Shown here: positions 55,538 through 64,000 of the stretch, in pieces
Layout: each line of letters starts with the position of its first letter
Numbering within the stretch: position 1 is the stretch's first letter
Source of the DNA: Neoarius graeffei
Taxonomy: Eukaryota; Chordata; Actinopteri; Siluriformes; Ariidae
Assembly (NCBI RefSeq): GCF_027579695.1
Contig: NC_083590.1
Location: forward strand, 16,131,656 to 16,195,655
Length of the DNA stretch: 64,000 nt
Direction of reading: 5' to 3'
Made by a program: the position numbers and the translations under genes
Notes under the pieces: generated by a model
Databases searched by the model: none
Seen by the model: only the letters and a program-made list of their open reading frames with translations
What the model was told of the DNA's origin: nothing

Positions 55538-57791
55538 TCATACCATGTATTTCTTAAAATTTGAGTCACTGTCTAGCAGCTCAGCGAAATCGTCAAGGTC
55601 CTGTGCTGAGGTTAAGGGAATTTTCTGGTCGTATTCTCGCCGTTGTTCTTCACCCCTCTCTACATCACGGTTTTGCAAAAGTTGTTGAAGAAGGGCCATG
55701 ATGTGATCAACCTTGAGGTGCAGCTCCCCTTGCTGCTCCAAAATCAATCTTTCGACAGCTGACGGGGAACTGCAAAATACAAAAGTGCAATATACCTTTA
55801 AAGTGGCATTCCAGGGTAAAGTAACACTGACAGGGAGGAAAGAAAATATTTTCTATGCCCCTGTGGGTTAGTGATTGCATTTATGCATCACGCATGAAAT
55901 GGCAAAATGTTTGCAATTTCATTGTGTGCACTGTGAGCTGTGTCACAATGACAAAAATGGGACTTTCACTTCAATCATACAGCACTCTGTGACCTTTAAC
56001 AACAATATTAAAACTGATTTGTTCTCAAAACTTAGCAGTACAGGTAGCTGGAATCAGCTGGTGAGTTTGAGGAAGGCGGGTTTGGGGACACCGGGGGATT
56101 TCAGTCAGGCAGGTTTGGGGACGCCGAGGGATTTCAGTCAGGCAGGTTTGCTGTTGATCAGTGAGTTGCAGTGGTCCTTCAGCCTCCATATCACTGAGGC
56201 AAGTTACTGTTGAGACTTGGGGATGTGAAGGGGTGGCAAATGTTAATGAACATGGTAAAGTTTTATAGTTAGGTTTTATAGTTTGTCTGCACAGAGGCTT
56301 GAGGAAGAGGTTTTTGAATCCCATCTTTTGATCGGCTGTCAAAATGGTCTAACAAGTTTATGAAACAACAAATGAAGTTGCATTGGAAGCTGGCTTGTGG
56401 TCGCCACAGCGTGGCTTTCTAGAGGATTTTTTGGGATGGAACCAGTTGCAGGATTTCAATCACGTTTTGATGAGGCCACTGTAGAGGTCTACTTCTAGGG
56501 ACAGCCTAATGCTTGGAATCTATGAAAGATACGTTCAGTGTAAGTTGGCTCTTCTCTTGGTCTTGCAATTTTCAAAAGGTAAAGGGGGAGGTCTTCTTAG
56601 GTGTTCAGGATCATCCTCCTCCTCAGATAGTGAGGATGATGATGACTCTCTGAGCCGTCTTGGTCTATACATTTACAAAAATTAGCACTTTCTTCACATA
56701 CAAGTATTTGATATACAGACAATATCTAATTTAATTTAAATCAAAGAAATGGGCTCACCTTTTACATTCTCTAACTGGATTCTCCTGCATTTCAACATCT
56801 GTATTCAAGGATTAAAGCAAAAAAAAATCCTGAGCCTGAACTTTTTAGACTCATGCAAGCGACTCTATTCACCATATGGCTGGTCGGTTGGAAGAGTTGG
56901 CACACAATATAGGCCTATATATGTTTTATGTGGTTGCAGGGGTCGTAATATGCGACATGAACACATTCACAGGGTCAAAAAGATTGTGTGAATGATTGCA
57001 GACCAAGTTTGACTTTTGAAAATGCAATACCAAAAACGGCCAGTAGATGGCAAAAGTGCACCTCACCAAAATATGCTACATGTAGCATTTAGGATTTCTT
57101 CTGATATCAAGTTTTGCTGCTAAGCTTTGTCCTTAACAGGTTACAAATTGACCTACAATCACAAGGTGAACTGTTATAAGGGTATGTGAAATTCAGTCTA
57201 GCATTGGAAAAATAAAATCTTTGTAACCATTTAATTTAGGGTACATTAAAAGGACCGTGGTTTACTTTTTAAACAGTTTTAAACAGTACCGGGTACATCA
57301 GATGTTGTTGTTGCTCCTGGTAAGCGCGTCGTGTGTGGGACAGCGCGAACAGCTGCTCTGTGAGCAGGGGCTGACTCGTGTCTAGGAAGAACCTTTTTGC
57401 CGCTGGATGCATATGAGCTTCTTGGAGCACAGCGTGCAGAAGCAAGCGCCTGGCTCCCTCAACTTCCTACACCAACTGCTAAATGGCTTGCCATCTCGTC
57501 CAATCTCCTCCAGCCATGCCTAGCGCCATTTATTCTTCAGACCTTTATCTATGGCGAGGGTATTTTCCCCTGGCTTCATATACTGCATCGCCCCCACTCC
57601 ATGAAATGCCGCTCTCTCTACTCTGAAGTTGCTCGAGGCACGTTGTGTTAAGACCCGCCCCGTTTTACTTCTGATTGGCTAATACTGTTAGTTTCAGAAC
57701 CGGAGAGTTGCGCTTCTTTCCTATCATTGGCAGAGAACGAACACACTCGAAAGCCATGGGGTTATCGCATGTTTTTTTCCTCCTCCTAATA

Positions 57792-57861
<70 letters not shown>

Positions 57862-58419
57862 CCCGCAGTCAAGCGCTGCACGCCGGAAATCCGGCAGGGG
57901 GACGGAATACTTTAATCCCTGTGTATTTAAGTCTGACATGATGCATGCTTTGTCCCACTTAGACTGGATAGTTTGAATGGAGTCTGTGAACAACATATCA
58001 TTATAAGCCTATACCAGAGCAAAAAAAACCCCTAGCATTTAACAAAATTACTGTCTCTGCCATCATCTTCTCAAGCGTCACCTCTGACAAAAAGGCTTTT
58101 TACAATGACTGGATACACAATTCCACTGAGGTGCTGTTTACAGATATTTGGATATCTATAAAAATTGAACTTTATGTGGTTGAGTTTTAGCATTGAGATG
58201 TAACAGTCTTTTGGATGCTTTATTACCTGATTCATACAGTACACGAGCGCGGAACTGCCTCCACCCTTTTGCTGGGTCTGGCATGACCCTCTTCTGAACT
58301 GCTCTTAGGATCTGAAATTGGTCCTTATACGGCGGCCACCATGCCAGGCCACCGGAAAACCATTCCTTGGCCACCGGGCCGGTTTGGTTGTCGTCCTCAA
58401 ACACAACAATCAAGTACAT
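55538..58419 (-). pseudogene. DUF4806-type gene, right copy (broken)
   Basis: Exons matching the left copy are 58227-58419 (MYLIVVFEDDNQTGPV), the split second exon, the Ser/Glu-rich third, the Pro-rich fourth (about 56025-56342, with a 30-bp internal tandem duplication of CTTEIPR-type codons) and the coiled-coil exon (about 55538-55747). A 1.1-kb element (56806-57921) sits in coding exon 2, and the arm ends before exons 6 and 7, so the DUF4806 domain is absent. The copy cannot make the normal protein. Confidence 0.75.
56806..57921. mobile_element. Unclassified DNA element, right-arm-specific, in DUF4806 exon 2
   Basis: CAAGGATTAAAG and, in inverse, CAGGGATTAAAG form the ends. TGTATT flanks both sides (56800-56805 and 57922-57927). 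The uninterrupted target is present in left-arm exon 2 at 42111-42116. The 1.1-kb interior contains a TA repeat (57794-57860) and no transposase. Confidence 0.75.
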
Positions 58420-58794
58420 GCTGCACCTACTAGGAAACAGGACAGTAAAATGGTGGTAGTCCATTCACGGACATATCGCTAGTGTGTATACACGTTGCAT
58501 CATACTTTGCTAATTCTTTGATGGCATATATTTGCCTATTGTTTCTTTTTACTGTGAGGGTTATTACACTGCAGGCCGTCTCATGCTACACTGTTTCATG
58601 GAATTACTGACAAACAGCACACACAGACACACAATCCTCTAACCTAAATGGCCATGGACACATACATAGTGTACACACTCACACAGACCTCTAACTTAAA
58701 TGGCCATTCACATATACAGTGCACACATACACACACAGGCCTTGAACTTGAACGGCCACTGACACAGACAGTACACGCACACACAGTGCGTTTA

Positions 58795-59686
58795 CATGCA
58801 CATCCAAATCGAGCTGCTGTCGGTAATCGAGCAAAGGGTCCCAGCAGGGGTGCCAGAGAAATCCAACCCTACATGCACACAAGGAAATCGAGCTATTGTG
58901 TGAGGTACATTGTGCACCCGAGCCACAGGTGGCGCTACACGCCCCATCGTGTTGGTACACTTCCGGTTGTCGTCATGAAGAAGAGCTATTCAAGAGTATA
59001 AACAAAAGTTAGGGGGCGTCGTGGCTCAGGTGGTTAAGGCGTCATACCATGAATGCGGGCGACCCGGGTTCGATTCCGGCCCGAGGTCATTTCCCGATCC
59101 CTTCCCGTCTCTCTCTCCCGCTCATTTCCTGTCTCTACACTGTCCTATCCAATAAAGGTGCAAAAAGCCCAAAAAAATATCTTTAAAAAAAAAAAGTTAT
59201 CAGTTCCGTGTTCACAAGGAGTGTTTGTATGTACGAACAGAAGTGTTCCTAATAAAATGGCCACTAAGTTGAAGTTGATCTGTAATGAACATATTAACTG
59301 TTAGCCTGCTAACATGCTAATAACTTACCAACTAATTGGAAATGGGTGCGTACATGCCCAGACACAAGTGTTCCTAATAAAGTGGCGGCTAAGGTGAAGT
59401 GTCATGCCGACCGAGGCTGTTGTGTTTCCCGCTTGTGGTCTCGTCACTCGTCACTTCCAGAAGGGGCAGTGCTGAAGTAAGTAGCTCGACTACGTAGCTC
59501 GGTAGGGTTTACATGCACTAAGTAGCTCGGCTAAAATCGCATAATCTAGGTCATGTAGTTCGATTACGAGAAATCAAGTTCGGTTCAATTTCAGCCGAGC
59601 TAAGGTGTTTCCATGGCATTTAGAACTTCGATTTCAGTCGAGCAACGGCAGAAATTCGATTTTCTCTATGTGCATGTAAACGCACT
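58795..59686. mobile_element. MITE with AGTGCGTTTACATGCAC ends, right-arm-specific
   Basis: The 17-bp ends are exact inverted copies, flanked by CAC (58792-58794 and 59687-59689). The left arm has the empty site at 41229-41231. A tRNA-derived SINE (59012-59195) is nested inside. Words such as GTGTTCCTAATAAAGTGGC at 59245-59390 resemble Tc1 ends and may be further debris. Confidence 0.85.
59012..59195 (+). mobile_element. tRNA-derived SINE
   Basis: It begins GGGGGCGTCGTGGCTCAGGT, where TGGCTCAGGTGG is the RNA polymerase III A box. A B box GGTTCGATTCC lies at 59067-59077. A tRNA-unrelated body ('CATTTCCTGTCTCTACACTG') and an A-rich tail follow. The flanks are AAAAGTTA on both sides. It is a retroposed element, not a functional tRNA gene. 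Confidence 0.85.
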
Positions 59687-59689
59687 CAC

Positions 59690-59933
59690 CGTCTCCACTG
59701 TCCCAGCTACTGCCATCAGAATCAACCTCCTCGATCTCCATAGAGACGTCCTCGTCAGAGAAGCCATCCTCCAATTCACAAACATCAACAGGAATGTCAG
59801 GGACATCTTCTGCCATTTCTTCATCCTCAGCAATGCTGCTAGAAGCCAATCTACAATGAATGGACGCCAGTTGCTGATTAACGCGTGCCTTGGATTTTCG
59901 CTTCAGTGTCCAGTATGAGAGTGAACCTGCCAT
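59690..59933 (-). CDS. First exon of the acidic protein, right arm
   Basis: This is the inverse copy of 40985-41228: MAGSLSYWTLKRKSKARVNQ then the acidic stretch, with only few changes (for example HHC to IHC and EDIS to EDVS). The MITE has landed exactly at the donor: the exon now ends GGAGACG|GTGAGTGCG instead of GGAGACG|GTGTGTGCG, so a donor site is kept and even improved. Whether it is used is unknown. Confidence 0.5.
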
Positions 59934-60157
59934 ACTAGATAGATAAGCAAGACAAAGAAAACAAAAAAGCACAAGCTCATCAATTGTATTTTAACAGTGA
60001 TGAGGAAAATACCAATAATGGATAAAGGCCTTTCATGAGCCAGTTGGATAAAGAGGGGATTAGAGATGACCAATTATTATTTGGCCCCATATTTTTGCCT
60101 TTGTCTAACTAATTTCATGAATTTGCTCATAACTAAAACAAATCACTATGCACATTA

Positions 60158-60524
60158 TTCATTCATTCATTCATTATCTGTAGCCGCCTCATCCTTCTAC
60201 AGGGTCGCAGGCAAGCTGGAGCCCATCCCAGCTGACTACGGGCGAAAGGTGGGGTACACCCTGGACAAGTTGCCAGGTCATCACAGGGCTGACACATAGA
60301 CACAGACAACCATTCACACCTACGGTCAATTTAGAGTCACCAGTTAACCTAACCTGCATGTCTTTGGACTGTGGGGGAAACCGGAGCACACGGAGGAAAC
60401 CCACGCGGACACGGGAAGAACATGCAAACTCCGCACAGAAAGGCCCTCGCCGGCCCCGGGGCTCGAACCCAGGACCTTCTTGCTGTGAGGCGACAGCGCT
60501 AACCACTACACCACCGTGCCGCCC
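60158..60524. mobile_element. Short retroposon, right-arm-specific insertion
   Basis: It is the same family as 37141-37512 (shared GCAGGCAAGCTGGA, CATGTCTTTGGACTGTGGGG, 'CACCACCGTGCCGCC'), preceded by a short ATTC run. The flanks are the 12-bp duplication CTATGCACATTA (60146-60157 and 60525-60536). The empty site is at about 40760-40771 in the left arm. Confidence 0.85.
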
Positions 60525-61185
60525 CTATGCACATTAGTTTACAGAAATGTTAGTAAGACTTACAGGGTCACTGGCTATACAGTGCAGATGATCAGCCAGT
60601 ATGTGTTGTTTGCTCTGACTGTACCTGCCCCAAAGGCTACCATCAGACAAAATACAGGTGTAATAAGTATGAAGTAGGCCTGTGTCCTGTTCCTTACAAT
60701 GTACAATATGCTGAAAATCTAGTGTCACCTGGATATATTCTTACACTTTAGGCCTCTGCAGGCAAAAGCCTACCATTTACAAGCGTTTGACACTATATGG
60801 CACCATATTAACCATAAGGTACACTGTTGGTTTACGATGTATTGTTTTGGGATTGGGTGTGAATGTTATGAAATAAGTTTTTATCGAGTTATTTATCGAA
60901 AATACTCTGAATTTCATGAAAAAAAAAATCCAAATTCAAGATGGACACCACCCTGTGAGATCACAATATGCAAATCCCGACATAAACTTGGGGTCATCCT
61001 CAATATTTCTCTCATTTACAGTTTACTCTATCTGTTATCACTTTCAAGGCACAGCCTTTTGAAATTTATATGCCAACATTCAGCATTTTTTTGAAATACC
61101 TGCCACCTAAAGGGTTAAGACTCACCAAAAACCCGGTCTCAAGCCTGCAATGATTTTGGTAACCGTGACCCAGCTGTAATTACAC

Positions 61186-61387
61186 TTAAGCCTTCAGAGT
61201 TATTGTATTCCTCACAAGCAGCCGTGGTTGAAACGGTCCCAGACAGGTGCTACATTTAGTCCTGTTACAATTGACACATCCATTATGGTAAAGAGTCCCT
61301 TCTACATTTGTCATTTTAAAAACCACATTATTTAAAATTACCTTGTTTCCCTGGACAATCAGGTCAATGCTTGTGGTACGATACACT
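61186..61387 (-). CDS. Conserved frame with Cys-X2-Cys motif, right arm (hypothetical)
   Basis: It is the inverse copy of 39904-40105 with one residue changed (QGSKV to QGNKV) and the same CVNC / CSTC motif. An intact frame in both arms is mild evidence for constraint, but with so little divergence it may be chance. Confidence 0.4.
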
Positions 61388-62099
61388 GTTTAGGGACAAA
61401 AAAAGGAAAGTTATAAGAATAAAGAAAACATCACTTTACATTAAATATAAGAAACATCTTGGGAGACAATGCTGCTGTACATACAGACAGAAGTAGTTTT
61501 ATATTTAAGTTATTGCTTTTTGGAAATTGGCACAAACCTTCTGATTGAATTACGCTTTAATTGTTGTCATTACTAGCAGTATCTGAAAAACTAGGCCAAA
61601 TAGTAGGTAGTTTAGGGACAAAAAAGGCAAAGTCATTACTAGCAGTATCTGAAAAAGTAAATATTTATTGGTGCATTTATACCATGGCACATTTCACCCT
61701 CCACAGATAACAGCATCCTGTGAGATAATATTACCACATTGCATAACATGAAACGACAATAAAATCAAACATTGTTCAATCGACCAATTTGGGCATGCGC
61801 ACACACGTTTGAAAGTAGACTAAAGCCCACTGCACACTACGTCCGGTAATACGGCTGCGGGAACTAAGGGAAATCATTCATTGTCTACAGAGATCCGCAA
61901 TCCGTGTGTGATTTGGGTCAGAACAGATAGAACGGTGGGGAAGAAATTCCGCATCCGAGGCTCTCCGAATGAGTTAAAAAAGAAATTGAACTCCTCCGAA
62001 AAGTCCTGCATGGTAGAGTGGTGTTGCTATGGTGATGATAAACAAATGTCATGTTTCCCGCCGAAGGTAACAATGCAGTTAAGAAATATAACATATTTT

Positions 62100-62255
62100 A
62101 AATGTTATAAACTATACAACACGGCGATAATTTCCAAACGTGATCCAGACTAATAATACAAACCAAAACATGTACAAAAGAAACAAACCATTACTGGTAT
62201 GATGAAAACAAGTCACTACCAAACACGGCGCTAATTTCTACACATGAGCAGTATT

Positions 62256-62295
<40 letters not shown>

Positions 62296-63349
62296 GTGAA
62301 ACGAAGTGTTGTTAGTATGAAAATACATAAATTTGGTAATCTACTCTGCCTGCCATGTTTCAATCCGGCCACAGACCATGGAGCAACCTGCTCTGACTAG
62401 ACTTCCCGCCTTGCGGTGGATACCTTAGCTATCAACAAACTTAAGGCACGTTTACAAACGTTTCCCAACAGAAAATAGCTGACTACTGCGTTAAGTTGCA
62501 GTGTAAAAGTATAAAGTGCTGATTTACTATCCATGTCATGTTAACCGAGGAATAATTTTCCAGACGGAAATTAGCGAGATAGCTAACTGAACTAGCCACA
62601 GACTGTATTGTATACAGTTGTTGGAACTCGCCCTTTAACGAGGCCGGGCAAACATTAACGTTTTAACGTATTGCACACCGACTCATAACTACCAGCATAC
62701 TACTACATTTCTAAGTTTATTAATGCTACCTCCTTTCATTTAACACCAAAGTGACTTACCTGAAAAAAAAAAATGGTTGGCTGAGTACGCTGCTCTCACT
62801 CAGTCAAATGCGCTGAAGGCTGCCAACCGCTTAAGACCTGAAGAAGATCTCGCACATGCGTGCTGACACACAGAGGTAGAGAAGATGCATGGGGTATTCC
62901 AAGTTTAGAGGATGCGCACACGTTTAGGAATAAGTTCTCTCGTTGTCGATTAGGGACCGGGAACATATGTAAATAAATAGGTTAGTCATTTGATACCCAT
63001 GCAAATGTAACCCACTAGGTGCTACAAGGTTCAGAATATATGGACCAGGACTAGATTCGTAGTGGGAGGGTTGGAAAAAAAGAGAATGAGGACAGACACA
63101 ATAGGTAAATGGAGCCACGAGGTACGTTTAAGATAAATTTACTGTACCGAAATTAAAAAAAATTATATTATATATAATTAAATTCAGTGCAATAAATCAC
63201 TTGGTACTCAATATTCCACAGTATTCACAATCTTTCAACAAAAAACAAAAAATAAACTAACTAAAAGTGTCCATATGGAGTGGAATGTTCCGTTAATGTC
63301 CTTGTCGATATCTGTCAGCGCGCTCAAGTCAAAAGTTTCCGTTTCCGTT
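62100..63349. other. Right arm, non-coding
   Basis: This is the mirror of 35891-37140, with a CA microsatellite at 62262-62293. No exon is recognised. Confidence 0.5.
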
Positions 63350-64000
63350 TGAGAGTACGTCGTGCACATTCTGGCTGCCGCTTCTCACCAGAGCTTTTTT
63401 TTTTTTATTTTATTTCTTTTTAAATTTTCATTTTATTTATTTTTTTCTGTGTTTGTGTAGTTCGATGTTTGAGTGTTTTGTCCGCCGGTTGTGGTGTAGC
63501 TCCGGACCCAGTTTTGGGCGTTGGTGCCCTCTAGGCCTTGGTTCGCTGTGGGTGATGCCTGCGCTCCCAGCTGTGGACTGCAGTGAGCTCGTTGCTCATT
63601 TAACATTCGTGGTTGTCCAGCGCTCTGCGCTTTAACGCTTGGCGTGATGTTCCGAGCGATGTTGCTCGGTGGCGTCGCGGCGGCTGTGCAGGCGGTTTGG
63701 GACACACCAGCGCTCTGCGTGGCGGAGCTTCTCTGCTCGCTTTGTGGATCCACGGCGTGGTGTTCGAGCGATGTGGCTGACGGCGTCACGCCAGCTGTGC
63801 TGGAGATGTGGGACTCGTTTTCATGCGCCTTTTGGTGGGACTGTGGCTGCTACACCACTGGAATTACATCTTGACCCCTACTTGGTGGACTTTTTACTTT
63901 TATTTTTTATTATTTATTCATTTATTTATTATTTTTTATTGTTTTTTTTTCCTTTTCTTTGTCTATAATTGTAAAGCGTCCTTGGGTTCTTGAAAGGTGC
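63350..64000 (+). mobile_element. Retroposon-like repeat, right arm, cut by the window end
   Basis: It is the plus-strand counterpart of 35190-35890, ending at the window edge within AAGCGTCCTTGGGTTCTTGA. The TAA-type tail lies outside the window. Confidence 0.55.

Larger units (their letters stand above)
55358..64000. repeat. Right arm of the second large inverted repeat
   Basis: The arm is the inverse counterpart of 35251-43561 and continues beyond the window. Private insertions: 56806-57921, 58795-59686 (with a SINE inside) and 60158-60524. The sequence at the junction reads TGTGTCGAGT|GTTATCCAAT, in which the first part is the integrase-element end and the second is the arm. Confidence 0.9.

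Noticed and set aside
57675-57996. Frames with long Ile-Tyr runs on both strands
   Set aside because: Translation of the TA microsatellite at 57794-57860.
59012-59085. A possible tRNA gene (A and B boxes present)
   Set aside because: No complete cloverleaf with matching acceptor stem. It is followed by a SINE body, an A-rich tail and target duplications.
35251-64000. Pure assembly artefact as the full explanation of the inverted repeat
   Set aside because: Not excluded, but less likely. The arms differ by substitutions and by five complete insertions of different families, and a long unique spacer lies between them. Kept as an alternative to test with long reads.

Overview
The window looks like intergenic and intronic DNA of a teleost fish. 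Evidence: split leucine-rich-repeat exons of the fish NLR (NLRC3-like) type with consensus splice sites, an L1-type LINE, a Penelope-like GIY-YIG fragment, Tc1, hAT, Harbinger-like and ISL2EU-like DNA transposons, a tRNA-derived SINE, and many CA/TA microsatellites. An ostariophysan such as a catfish or cyprinid is plausible, but I cannot name the species. There are no operons, ribosome binding sites or other prokaryotic features.

Positions 1-30,500: the 3' (LRR) part of one NLR-like gene on the + strand. Four LRR exons lie at 2642-2836, 3293-3466, 18600-18773 and 29339-29512. The second and third are a recent duplicate pair with their flanking introns. No NACHT exon is visible. The introns are swollen by transposons. 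Intron 2-3 holds a large imperfect palindrome (about 6037-17917, centre near 15.6 kb). Its left arm carries insertions absent from the right arm, including a stack of five nested elements between 7944 and 12815. Intron 3-4 holds a nearly complete but dead L1 (about 19.94-28.50 kb) split by four DNA transposons whose target sites can be read.

Positions 30,500-35,200: a Tc1 relic, a degenerate GCTAGC-rich tandem array, and AT-rich DNA with microsatellites.

Positions 35,251-64,000: a second and larger inverted repeat. The left arm (35251-43561) and right arm (55358 to the window end) carry matching copies of a locus with a DUF4806-type multi-exon gene, a short acidic-protein exon and a retroposon. 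Five insertions occupy one arm only, with clean empty sites in the other, so the arms separated before those insertions. The left gene copy keeps its C-terminal exons. The right copy is broken by a 1.1-kb insertion in an exon and by loss of the 3' exons.

Between the arms (43.56-55.36 kb) lie the rest of the left DUF4806 gene, a minisatellite belt, a CpG-rich block, a 151-bp tandem repeat and the most unusual object in the window. This is a 6.2-kb element (49199-55360) with four truncated copies of a DDE integrase-like transposase in + - + - order, framed by arrays of about 21-bp modules of GC-rich palindromic cores and AT-rich spacers. Its right end falls exactly on the breakpoint of the right palindrome arm.
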